Below, one piece after another: positions 6,983 through 15,207 of a DNA stretch of 64,000 nt. Source of the stretch: NCEH01 sp043195195 (GTDB lineage Bacteria; Pseudomonadota; Alphaproteobacteria; Rhizobiales; Xanthobacteraceae). The notes beneath the pieces are model-generated. The model was not told the DNA's origin, did not search any database, and saw only the letters and a program-made list of their open reading frames with translations. Each line of letters starts with the position of its first letter. Positions within the stretch are counted from its first letter, which is position 1. The position numbers were made by a program, and so were the translations under genes. The DNA lies in assembly GCF_043195195.1 (NCBI RefSeq), contig NZ_JBAFWT010000026.1, positions 1 to 64,000 on the forward strand, written 5' to 3'.

Positions 6983-9461
6983 CCTTTCCTTCGCACCGCT
7001 GACGGAAGCCGAGCACGAGATCGCCGTCAATGTTCCGACCGTTGCGCCGGCAGCGGGTAAGCCGCTGACCATTATGCCGATCCCGGACCAGGCCGAAGAT
7101 GCGCGCGCGGCAGCAAAGCGCCTGATGCGCGGCATGCCGAACGAGATCTGGACTTACAGGGATGCCGAGGCTCAGCCGCTCTTTCACGTTGTCCGCCGAG
7201 ACCGCGTGGGGCGCCCCAAGGACATCCGTCCCATGAGCTGGCAACGGAAGGCCGATGGCAGCGAAGGCTATGTCATCGGCCTCCAGGTGCCAAAGCGTCC
7301 CCTCTACGGTTTGGACCTTCTCGCGGCGCGGCCCGACGCGGGTGTGCTCATTGTGGAAGGCGAGAAATGCGCGGAAGCCGCGCGTCCCTTGTTCTCCGAT
7401 CACGTCGTAATCACCTGGTGCGGCGGCGCCAGCGCGACCCGGCGCACCGACTGGAGCCCTCTCTCCGGGCGCAGGCGCGTTACCATTTTTCCAGATGCGG
7501 ACGAGCCCGGTGATGCTGCGGCGATGGGGCTCATCAACGAGCTCACCTTGGCGGAGGTGGAGACGATCCAGTTGGTGAACGCGCGTGCGGTCGCTGCCAT
7601 GGCTCCCGAGGGCGGCGAACGCTCAGCTCCGAAGGGCTGGGACATTGCCGATGCCGCCGCCGAATGGCAGGACATTGCCGCTCTGAAGAGCCTGATCGCC
7701 CTGCATACGTCTGCCGCCCGGCAGAACAGGCTTATGCGTTCCTTCGGTCGCTTCAAGATGGGCGCCGAGGGCCTGTTTGCCACCGTGGTCCACGGGACAG
7801 GTGAAAAGGCCACCGAAGAGGAAGTGCTCGTCTGCGGTCCCTTCGAGATCATCGGCCGGTGCCGTGATCCGGACGGCAATGGTCGGGGACGCTTGGTGCG
7901 TTGGCGCGACGAAGATAGCCGCGAGAGGACTGAGATCGTGTTGGACAGCCAGGTTCACGGCGAGCCGCGTCTTCTTTGCCAGCATCTGGCTGACAAGGGT
8001 CTGTGGATTGCCACCGGACATGGAGCCGCGTCGCTTCTGGCGGACTATCTCAACCGCACCAAGATCCATGAAACCGCGACCGTGGTCGCGCGGACCGGCT
8101 GGCAGCGGGTGCGCGACACCCTGTGTTTTGTTCTTGGTGATCGCACGATCGGCGAGCCGACCGGCGAAAAGGTCATGGCGATCGGCGGTGTCCGGGCTCC
8201 AATGGAGATGCGCGGTTCTCTTGAGCAATGGCGCAATGGCGTCGGTCAGCTCGTTACGGGCCATCACCGCCATATGTTCATGGTGTCGGCCGCATTTGCC
8301 GGTCCGCTCCTGCATCTGCTGGGGATGGAAGGCGGTGGCATCAATCTTTTCGGCGGCTCCTCCACCGGCAAGAGTACCGCCCTGGCTGCGGCCGCCTCGG
8401 TCTACGGCAAGGGGGCGACACCGGGCTTCATCCGCGCCTGGCGCGCCACGACGAACGGGCTGGAGGGGGCAGCGGTCGCACATTGCGACACGTGCCTGCC
8501 GCTCGATGAGCTCGGCTTGGGAGACCCGCGCGAAATCTCCTCGGCGACGTATCTGCTCAGCGGCGGCACTGGCAAAACGCGTGCGAGCCACGGCGGCAGC
8601 CTGCGACAGCCGGCCGAATGGCGCATCCAGATCCTCTCCACTGGCGAGATGCCGCTTTCAGCCAAACTCGCGGAGGCCAATCAGAAGGTCATGGCCGGTC
8701 AGGCCGTGCGATTCCTGGATATCCCAGCGGACGCCGGCAAGGGCTTTGGCTCGTTCGATAATGCAGGATCCGCCGCAAGTGCGAAGGACCTCGCCGACGC
8801 TATCAAGGCCGCGGCCCAATCAGCTTATGGATCGGCTGGCCTGTCTTTCATCGACTGCCTGATCGAGGGGGGCACCGACACGGTGACGCGGGAAGCCGCG
8901 TCTCAGGTGAAGAAGATCCAGCGCCTCCTGGCCCCGCGGGGTGCAGATGGCCAGGTGCTCCGGGCCGCCGATCGCTTCGCTGTGGTCGCCGTGGCGGGCG
9001 AAATGGCCATCGGGTTTGGTATCGCGCCGTGGGAGCAAGGGAGCGCGATTGCGGCGGCGAAGACCTGTTTCGATGCGTGGTTGGACACCCGCGGCGGCAC
9101 GGAGCCTTACGAGGAACGCGCCGTGGTGTCCCAGGTCTGCGAGCTCATCGAGCGCTTCGGCGATAGCCGTTTTGATCCGCTGGGCTGCGATGTTCCCGAG
9201 CGACCGGCTCTCAATCGCCTGGGATTCCGCCGGGAGCACGAGGGGCGGCGGGAATGGCTAATCCCCAAGGAGACGTGGCACGCGGAGGTCATCAAAGGCC
9301 ATGACCCGCGGCTCGCCGCCAAGACACTGGTGAAGCGCAACATGCTCCGCCGCGGGAGAGACGGAAATACCTGCCATGTGACAGTCGACGGTCGGCCGCG
9401 ACGCTTTTATGTGCTCACGGATGCTGTGCTTGGTGGAGGTTCCGATGACCTCCCTGAATGA
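6972..9461 (+). CDS. TOPRIM/DUF927 primase-helicase (replication protein)
   Basis: This is an 829-residue protein. The ATG at 6972 overlaps the upstream stop; the open frame reaches back to 6762 but that part lies inside the preceding gene. Residues about 110-195 are TOPRIM-like, with VLIVEGEKCAEAA and FPDADEPG holding the acidic residues. From about 330 on it is DUF927-type, with a Walker A motif GGSSTGKST near residue 460 and a Walker B-like LPLDELGLGD near 510, as in plasmid, P4 and PICI replication proteins. It would prime and unwind DNA at the element's own origin after excision. It is the largest gene of the cassette and strongly implies autonomous replication. Confidence 0.88.
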   Translation: MTADLSFAPLTEAEHEIAVNVPTVAPAAGKPLTIMPIPDQAEDARAAAKRLMRGMPNEIWTYRDAEAQPLFHVVRRDRVGRPKDIRPMSWQRKADGSEGYVIGLQVPKRPLYGLDLLAARPDAGVLIVEGEKCAEAARPLFSDHVVITWCGGASATRRTDWSPLSGRRRVTIFPDADEPGDAAAMGLINELTLAEVETIQLVNARAVAAMAPEGGERSAPKGWDIADAAAEWQDIAALKSLIALHTSAARQNRLMRSFGRFKMGAEGLFATVVHGTGEKATEEEVLVCGPFEIIGRCRDPDGNGRGRLVRWRDEDSRERTEIVLDSQVHGEPRLLCQHLADKGLWIATGHGAASLLADYLNRTKIHETATVVARTGWQRVRDTLCFVLGDRTIGEPTGEKVMAIGGVRAPMEMRGSLEQWRNGVGQLVTGHHRHMFMVSAAFAGPLLHLLGMEGGGINLFGGSSTGKSTALAAAASVYGKGATPGFIRAWRATTNGLEGAAVAHCDTCLPLDELGLGDPREISSATYLLSGGTGKTRASHGGSLRQPAEWRIQILSTGEMPLSAKLAEANQKVMAGQAVRFLDIPADAGKGFGSFDNAGSAASAKDLADAIKAAAQSAYGSAGLSFIDCLIEGGTDTVTREAASQVKKIQRLLAPRGADGQVLRAADRFAVVAVAGEMAIGFGIAPWEQGSAIAAAKTCFDAWLDTRGGTEPYEERAVVSQVCELIERFGDSRFDPLGCDVPERPALNRLGFRREHEGRREWLIPKETWHAEVIKGHDPRLAAKTLVKRNMLRRGRDGNTCHVTVDGRPRRFYVLTDAVLGGGSDDLPE

Positions 9462-9801
9462 CATCTTCTCTGCCGCCTTCGATGGTTTCACTCGCATGAC
9501 CCGTAGCGATACGGCTTACGCTACGCCTGAGACTGCCGGCCGTTACGCCATTAACGGCTGTTACGCGGTCATGAAGACGGCAGGCACCATCAGCGCCGAT
9601 AGGCTGGATGCCTTTGAAGAGCGCGCCGCCATCGCCGAGCATGATGGTGGTCTTCCCAGGGCGCATGCAGAAGTGCTCTCGGCCCTCGAAACCTTGGATC
9701 TTGGCCCGAACACCGTACGGATCATCGCCAGGGTCGCGCGCCGCCTCGAGCTCCTCGCTCGGACCGGCCATCTCAAGCCAGTGAAACCGGAGTGCAGCTG
9801 A
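9445..9801 (+). CDS. Hypothetical protein of the satellite-like element
   Basis: This is a 118-residue protein that overlaps the primase-helicase gene by 17 bp and meets the terminase gene at TGATG. I chose the ATG at 9445 over the upstream open frame because GGAGG (9437-9441) lies just before it. It is helical, with no signal peptide, cysteine cluster or known motif. The overlaps put it in the same transcript, so it may help replication or packaging, but I do not recognise it. Confidence 0.65.
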   Translation: MTSLNDIFSAAFDGFTRMTRSDTAYATPETAGRYAINGCYAVMKTAGTISADRLDAFEERAAIAEHDGGLPRAHAEVLSALETLDLGPNTVRIIARVARRLELLARTGHLKPVKPECS

Positions 9802-10367
9802 TGAAGAGCCGATGCCTCACGCCCCGCCAGGAGCGCTTCGTCGACGAGTATCTGGTGGATCTCAACGCCACGCAGGCGGCGATCCGGGCCGGCTACAGCC
9901 GCCGCACGGCACGCCAGATCGGCGAGGAAAACCTGTCGAAACCTGACATTGCGGCGGCGGTGTCAAAGCGCCAGGCGCAACGTGCCGCGCGCGTGGAGAT
10001 CACGATGGATCGCGTCCTTCGGGAGGTGGCCGCAGTTGCGTTTGCGAACGTCAGCGATCTTCTGAACGCTGACGGCACGGTGAAGCCGATCCAGGATTTG
10101 TCGCCAAACATCACCGCGGCGATCGCGAACCTTGAGGTCTCGGAAATTCGAGATCCCGACGGGGTGCCGGTCGGATCGGCGAAGAAGCTGCGCCTTGCGG
10201 ACAAGCTCGGGGCTTTGACCCTTCTCATGCGCCACATGGGCATGCTGAACGACAAGCTGAAGCTCCAAGGCGAGCCGGAAAATCCGCTGACGCTCCTGAT
10301 CCGATCCGTCCAGGGTACTTCGATCAGGCCGGTGCAGACCATCGACCTGGAACCCGAGGACGCGTGA
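9801..10367 (+). CDS. terS: Phage terminase small subunit
   Basis: This is a 188-residue protein. The ATG overlaps the upstream stop. The N-terminal part, with LTPRQERFVDEYLVDLNATQ, then AAIRAGYSRRTARQIGEENL and KPDIAAAVSKRQAQRA, is the Terminase_2-type DNA-binding region that recognises cos or pac sites. The middle (DRVLREVAAVAFANVSDLLN) is also typical. No terminase large subunit, portal, capsid or tail gene accompanies it. A stand-alone small subunit is a hallmark of satellites that redirect a helper phage's packaging. A divergent C-terminal copy lies at 10496-10696. Confidence 0.88.
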   Translation: MKSRCLTPRQERFVDEYLVDLNATQAAIRAGYSRRTARQIGEENLSKPDIAAAVSKRQAQRAARVEITMDRVLREVAAVAFANVSDLLNADGTVKPIQDLSPNITAAIANLEVSEIRDPDGVPVGSAKKLRLADKLGALTLLMRHMGMLNDKLKLQGEPENPLTLLIRSVQGTSIRPVQTIDLEPEDA

Positions 10368-10495
10368 TGCTTCGTCACGTGGGTGCAGCTTTGGGAAGGG
10401 GCGCCGTCCAATCAAACCGTTGCCGGTTCCCCTGACGCAATCTCGGGCCAAGGCCACAGAACGAGGGATACCGGAATGCAAGTGCGGGGACAAGT

Positions 10496-10696
10496 TTGCG
10501 GTTGAGCCGATTCAGGTGGCTCGGTCGTTATCTAGCCCCGCAGCGAACACTCCGACTCCTCGGCCGCCACCTCAGCCTATTCAATCATAAGCCGCAGATT
10601 GAGATCGAGAACCTGTTGGCGCTTATGATCAAGGAGATTCAGGGCCGCGCACTCAAGCCGGGCCGCATGATCGACCGGCGCCCGGAAGAGCGGTAA
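10496..10696 (+). pseudogene. Second, partial terminase small-subunit C-terminus
   Basis: The frame contains RTLRLLGRHLSLFNHK, then ENLLALMIKEIQGRALKP and RPEE. It aligns with the end of the intact terminase small subunit (ALTLLMRHMGMLNDK, ENPLTLLIRSVQGTSIRP, EPED). The two copies are divergent, so this is not a fresh tandem duplication. The N-terminal DNA-binding half is missing. It looks like the remains of an earlier terS allele swapped at this slot. Confidence 0.7.
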
Positions 10697-10798
10697 GGGA
10701 AGATCGTTCTCAAAATTAACCGTGGATGGGAGGGCGATCCGCTCGCTCACGGGCTTGTCACCTGAGGGCCTGCCAATGAACCTGAACGAGGCGGCTGC

Positions 10799-11320
10799 AT
10801 GGATGTCGGATTTACTGGTTCCCGCTTAGGGATGAGCGATGAACAGCTGGATGCATTGATCCGGCTGCTGCAGGAGACGAAAGCCTCCACTTTCCATCAT
10901 GGCTGCGCAATTGGGGCGGATGCGCAGGCCCACCGGGCTGCAGAGAAGCTTGATGGCCTGCAGATCCACCTGCATCGCCCAATCGAAACATTTCAGATGG
11001 AAACTGGCCTGAAGGGCGTCGAGTGGCAGCCCAAGCCCTTTCTCAAACGCAATCGACTGCTGGTCAGAAGTGTTCAGATCCTGATTGGCGCACCTCACGG
11101 ACCCGACGAACATCGCAGTGGAACGTGGAGCACACTCAGATATGCATGTCGGATCGGTCGTCCGATCGCGGTGCTTTGGCCCACGGGCGAGGTGACGAGG
11201 CCGATCCTCGCCGGGGCCGCTGGCACCCAATCGATCTCCGGTGTCCCTCATGGCGCGCAGAACATCGACCATGCGTCCATGAGCTCCCGCCTCAGCTCAA
11301 GAACGTCCGTTCGACGATAG
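10799..11320 (+). CDS. SLOG-superfamily protein
   Basis: This is a 173-residue protein. The ATG at 10799 has a GAGG site just upstream. GFTGSRLGMS at the start, HHGCAIGADAQAHRAA, FLKRNRLLVRSVQILIG and GTWSTLRYACRIGRPI are the conserved blocks of SLOG (LOG/DprA/YspA-like) Rossmann proteins, which bind nucleotides or nucleotide-derived ligands. Some SLOG domains act as sensors in anti-phage systems. The last 24 or so codons overlap the 3' end of the convergent integrase and are probably a read-through tail. It sits between terS and int, the usual cargo slot of satellites. Confidence 0.72.
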   Translation: MDVGFTGSRLGMSDEQLDALIRLLQETKASTFHHGCAIGADAQAHRAAEKLDGLQIHLHRPIETFQMETGLKGVEWQPKPFLKRNRLLVRSVQILIGAPHGPDEHRSGTWSTLRYACRIGRPIAVLWPTGEVTRPILAGAAGTQSISGVPHGAQNIDHASMSSRLSSRTSVRR

Positions 11321-12489
11321 GCCCGTTCCACGGCTGAACCGACGGAATGCCCCATGGCTTCCTCGATGATCGCGTTGCGGAAGTTGCCCGCCTCCTCCGC
11401 CCACACGCGAAACGTCGCCCTGAAACCATGCGGCACGATCGGCCGGTCCTGATCGGGATCGATCCAGCGCTCCTCGCGCGGCGCAACGTTATTCATGCGT
11501 CGGATAACCGTGGCCATTGCCATGTTCGACAGGGGTCGGCCCGACGACTGACCCGGAAACACGTAGTCGGAGGTTCCAAGCGGGCGCATTTCCTGAATGA
11601 TCTCGATCACGCGCGGAGCCAGCGGCACGCGGAAGGGGTCTTTTCGATGGATTCGATCTTTGAGCTTCGCGGGCGGGATCGACCAAACGGCGCCGACCAA
11701 GTCTAATTCCCGCCACTCCGCCCTCAAGGCGGTGTCCGTTCTCACGTTCGTCAGGATTAAAAATTCAAGAGCCCGTGCAGATGCTGCGTCGCGCGCCCGC
11801 AAAGCCTGCACGAAGGATTTCATTCTCGGGTACGGCAGCGATGGATGCCGCCCTCGGGAGAGCTCCTTGGGTCGCGAGAAGCCCTGTGCCTTCAAGTCAA
11901 CCCAGTTGGCAGGGTTCTCCAGCATCTGAATGTTGTGCTTGGCCTTCAGCACCACCCGGGCGCGATCAAACACCCGGCGGATCGCTGGATGGAGCTTCCG
12001 TGCGACTTCCGGCTTTGCCTCCCACACCGACTTCAGGACCTCGGCCACGTCGAGAGTGGTGATCTCGCGCACCGGCCGGTCGAGAAGCGGTCCGCAGAAC
12101 ACCGGGCCGAGATGGCGGGACCACTGATACTGTACCTTGGCATTCGTTGATTGGGCTTGGGCGTCGGCGATTACCAGCGCCGCGATATCCGCGAAGGTTG
12201 GCAGGCGGATAAGAGCCGTTTCCCTCTGCCGCTCCACCTCGCGGCGCGCTTCGATGGGGTCTCTGCCCTCCGCCACCAGCTTGCGCGCTTCGAAAGCCGC
12301 ATTCCGCGCCTCAGCAAGGGACACGTCGGGATAGGTCCCCAATCCCATCTCTCGCGCTCGTCCCGCCACCATGAAGCGGAAGATCCATTTTTTCGCCCCC
12401 GAAGCGGAGACGACAAGCTGGAGTCCGTCCCCATCCCCGAATTTTCCCGCACCGGCCTTCCGAACCTTCAGGTCTGTCAGTTGCCCCAT
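11248..12489 (-). CDS. int: P4-type tyrosine integrase
   Basis: This is a 413-residue protein of the P4 integrase family. The N-terminal DUF4102 arm-binding domain covers about residues 1-90 (DGDGLQLVVSASGAKKWIFR, GTYPDVSLAEAR). A SAM-like core-binding domain and the catalytic domain follow, with Arg in ILTNVRTDTALRAEW, the HGFRATFRVW box and Tyr in MGHSVGSAVERAYRR. It would integrate and excise the element. It runs towards the terS/SLOG genes, with its promoter side facing the core genome. Three repeats upstream may be its binding sites. I found no tRNA next to it. Confidence 0.9.
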   Translation of the reverse strand: MGQLTDLKVRKAGAGKFGDGDGLQLVVSASGAKKWIFRFMVAGRAREMGLGTYPDVSLAEARNAAFEARKLVAEGRDPIEARREVERQRETALIRLPTFADIAALVIADAQAQSTNAKVQYQWSRHLGPVFCGPLLDRPVREITTLDVAEVLKSVWEAKPEVARKLHPAIRRVFDRARVVLKAKHNIQMLENPANWVDLKAQGFSRPKELSRGRHPSLPYPRMKSFVQALRARDAASARALEFLILTNVRTDTALRAEWRELDLVGAVWSIPPAKLKDRIHRKDPFRVPLAPRVIEIIQEMRPLGTSDYVFPGQSSGRPLSNMAMATVIRRMNNVAPREERWIDPDQDRPIVPHGFRATFRVWAEEAGNFRNAIIEEAMGHSVGSAVERAYRRTDVLELRRELMDAWSMFCAP

Positions 12490-12500
12490 ATGATCCCCCC

Positions 12501-12532
12501 GCCCACAATACAGCCCACAAATCGGCCCACAA
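12501..12532 (-). repeat. Three TTGTGGGC direct repeats upstream of int
   Basis: GCCCACAA on the plus strand occurs at 12501-12508, 12513-12520 and 12525-12532, with an exact 12-bp period. Read on the int strand this is TTGTGGGC three times, starting 12 bp upstream of the int start codon. The regular spacing and position suggest integrase or AlpA-type arm sites, or an int autoregulatory operator. Inference only. Confidence 0.6.
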
Positions 12533-12767
12533 AATGGAGCTGGATTGTAGCGAATGCATGCGGACGATCAAGGACCCTGTCTATAGAATATCGTTTATTT
12601 TCAAATACTTTTTCGACATCGGCGGCCAGATATGAACCTTAGTTTGGTGCCCTCAACCGGCACCAGCTTCTTCAACGCTTTGCGGGACATGCCGCGCGGC
12701 GGAGAGCCCACCTCATCCGAATAGTCCGGATTGCCCGACCCAGCTCAACGGGCGTGAGCGGGATCTT

Positions 12768-12875
12768 CTACTCGGCGGCCTCTCTTTCGAAGGCGCAATA
12801 CGTGTTTTGCCCTGCTTTCTTGGCTTGGCACAGAGCTTGATTGGCAGCCCGCAACAAGCCGTGCACACTTACGCA
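12768..12875 (-). pseudogene. GGDEF-domain C-terminal relic
   Basis: The minus strand reads LLRAANQALCQAKKAGQN and then TYCAFEREAAE and a stop. This matches the closing helix of GGDEF diguanylate cyclase domains (LLRAADxALYxAKxAGRN). The catalytic GGDEF part is absent. With the EAL scrap at 2.2 kb it suggests c-di-GMP genes were broken up near the island edges. The rest of 12533-13094 has no gene I can support. Confidence 0.6.
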
Positions 12876-13094
12876 ATCTTTCATTGACGCCGTACCCCAG
12901 TGGTGTGACAGACCAGCCGGATTATTTCTGAGGGAAGGTTACCAAATACCGGATTTTTTTGACGTCGCAGGCGCTAGGTGGCGCTACGGTGGCGCGGCGT
13001 CGGCGCGCCGGCGACCCGACGAGACAGTCCGCACGTCACGACAAGATGTATCTTTCCAAATATTATTTCCCTTCTGATCTTGAGGACTTCTCTT

Positions 13095-15197
13095 TTGTCT
13101 GGAACCCGGACAATAAATTTGATTAATTTTAAGCTCGCTTCTGGCGTAGCTTTCGTACGAATATTTATTTTCGCTTTTGCATTTTTGGGGCTGTTGGCAT
13201 CAGATTGCCTCGCAGTTGTGCCGAGGGCGGAGGCAGAACCGCTGCTGGCCGAGGAGACCACGCGGGAAATCGCAGCTTATGGGCATTTGGAAGCGCTCTA
13301 TGATCCTTTAGGGACCATGACCCTTTCAGATGTCAGCGCTCCGAACGCTCAGTTCAGGTTGTTGCCGGGAAATTTCAATGCCGGCTACACGCCCAAGGGG
13401 GCCTGGTGGCTACGCCTTTCTATCGTATCGACGCACAACGCGAGTGAGGCCTGGTGGCTGGCCATAACCGCCCCCTACACTGACCTGATCGAGGTATACG
13501 GGCCGGACCTCGGGCCGTCGAACCAGATCGAGATCGTCCGGAAGGAAACCGGCAGCCTCGTCCCCGCCGCGCGCCGCGAACTCTTCACCCATGCCTATCT
13601 GGCGCAGGTGCACCTCAAGCCGAACGATCGCACGGACATCTACCTACGGTTGTCCGGCACAAGATCCCTGAGCGCAAAGCTCACGCTCTGGCGCCTGCCC
13701 GATCTGCTGCAGCATCTCACCATCGGCGTGCTGCTTCTGTCGCTCGCGGTCGGCGCGGCGGGAATCACTTCGGCGGGGGCCCTGATCTTCGGCGCCTGGC
13801 TCCGCAGCCCGACCTTCCTTTGGTATGGCGCCTATGCCGGCGCAACCGCCTTGGTCTTCCTCGGCAACAGCGGCTTCGGGTCGGTTCTGCTGAACACCTG
13901 GAACCCGGTGCACGTGCTTCGGCTCCAAGGTGTAATCGGCTGCCTCTCCATCATGACGGGCGCCCTCCTGATCCGGTCGATCTTCTGCGTCCCCAGCCGC
14001 TCCCGCATCATCACAGGCTTCGTCCTCGGCATGGCCGGTTTCGCCGGCCTTGGCATGGTGGCCTCAGCTTTCGGCTTTTATGGTCAGGTGGCGCCGCCGC
14101 TGATCCTCGGCGTCCTCCTGCTGAGCCTGCTGGTTCCGGCCCTCGCGTTCCAGCAATATCTGGAACGCAAGCCGGCTGCGGTGTGGTACCTGGTCGGCTT
14201 CGGCAGCTATTCGCTTGCGACCGTCTGGTTCGCGCTTGTGGCGCTGGGTTTCGCACCCCTGACGCAATTCTCCGAATGGGGTTACCAGACCATCGGCGTG
14301 CTGCACATGGGCGCCATCTTCGCTGGGCTCGCCTCGGCGATGCGCGCCGGCTCGCGTGAGCGAAGGCGGCTGGAGGCCCGGTTGCTCGTGGCCTCCCAGC
14401 GCAACGAGCGACAGCTTGAACGTGCTGTGGCGGAGCGCACCGTTGCCCTGAACGCGGAGATCGAGGCCCGACGGCGGGCCGAGACGGCCTTGCACAAGGC
14501 GCTCAAGGAGCAGCGCAATTTTCTGGTCATGGTCAGTCACGAATTCCGCACCCCACTCTCGACCATGCGCCTAGCGGTGGCGATCATCGAACGCGGACTC
14601 GCCTCGACCGAGGAACGGCTCCGCAACGAGGCCCGCAAGATTTCTCGCGCCGCCCTGCGGCTGTCGAACCTGATCGATACCTTCCTTGCGGAAGAATGGC
14701 TCGACAAGACCGCCATGCAGATACAGCGAAAACCCGTGGATCTCGCCCTCCTGCTCCGTGAAGTCAGCAGCGAACAGGCATCGAACGCATCCAGGGCCAT
14801 TGCGGTCACCACCAGCGCCGTCGCCGTGATCGAAGCGGACCCGGTTCTGCTTCGCGCCGCAGTCGAAAATGTGATCGGCAACGCCCTCAAACATACCGAG
14901 GGCAACGTGCTGGTCTCCCTGCACACCGCCCCGGACGGGATTTCCCTGCAGGTCGAAGACCAGGGCGAGGGTATCCCGGCCACGGAACGCGAGGAAATCT
15001 TCGAGCGTTATTTTCGCTCCTCGGCCGCCGGAGCGCGTCCGGGCGCGGGCATCGGACTTTATCTCGCCAAGCAGATCGTCGATCTGCACGGCGGACGGAT
15101 CACCCTATCGGCGGCGCCGGCCGGCGGAAGCATCTTCGAGATCTGGCTGCCCGTCCGCATGCCCGCGGAAGCGCCCCAACGCGCGCACACCAAGTGA
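13095..15197 (+). CDS. 7TMR-DISM sensor histidine kinase
   Basis: A TTG at 13095 is the most likely start: AGGA lies seven bases upstream and a signal peptide follows. The open frame reaches 12978 but has no signal there. The 700-residue protein has a periplasmic 7TMR-DISMED2-like sensor (about 40-205), seven membrane helices (about 215-430), a short coiled coil, a HisKA domain with MVSHEFRTPLSTMR (phospho-acceptor His near 482) and HATPase motifs NVIGNALKH, DQGEGI and GAGIGLYLAKQIV. It should autophosphorylate and pass the phosphate to the response regulator encoded 10 bp downstream. DISMED2 domains are thought to bind carbohydrate-like ligands; the signal is unknown. Confidence 0.85.
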   Translation: MSGTRTINLINFKLASGVAFVRIFIFAFAFLGLLASDCLAVVPRAEAEPLLAEETTREIAAYGHLEALYDPLGTMTLSDVSAPNAQFRLLPGNFNAGYTPKGAWWLRLSIVSTHNASEAWWLAITAPYTDLIEVYGPDLGPSNQIEIVRKETGSLVPAARRELFTHAYLAQVHLKPNDRTDIYLRLSGTRSLSAKLTLWRLPDLLQHLTIGVLLLSLAVGAAGITSAGALIFGAWLRSPTFLWYGAYAGATALVFLGNSGFGSVLLNTWNPVHVLRLQGVIGCLSIMTGALLIRSIFCVPSRSRIITGFVLGMAGFAGLGMVASAFGFYGQVAPPLILGVLLLSLLVPALAFQQYLERKPAAVWYLVGFGSYSLATVWFALVALGFAPLTQFSEWGYQTIGVLHMGAIFAGLASAMRAGSRERRRLEARLLVASQRNERQLERAVAERTVALNAEIEARRRAETALHKALKEQRNFLVMVSHEFRTPLSTMRLAVAIIERGLASTEERLRNEARKISRAALRLSNLIDTFLAEEWLDKTAMQIQRKPVDLALLLREVSSEQASNASRAIAVTTSAVAVIEADPVLLRAAVENVIGNALKHTEGNVLVSLHTAPDGISLQVEDQGEGIPATEREEIFERYFRSSAAGARPGAGIGLYLAKQIVDLHGGRITLSAAPAGGSIFEIWLPVRMPAEAPQRAHTK

Positions 15198-15207
15198 CGA
15201 GGCGACG

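Noticed and set aside
5978..12980. Direct att repeats flanking the satellite-like element
   Set aside because: Comparing 5978-6413 with 12490-12980 by eye gave no shared word longer than about eight bases, so I could not define its ends.
12841..13077. 78-codon plus-strand frame before the sensor kinase
   Set aside because: No motif or ribosome site, and it overlaps the GGDEF relic on the other strand.
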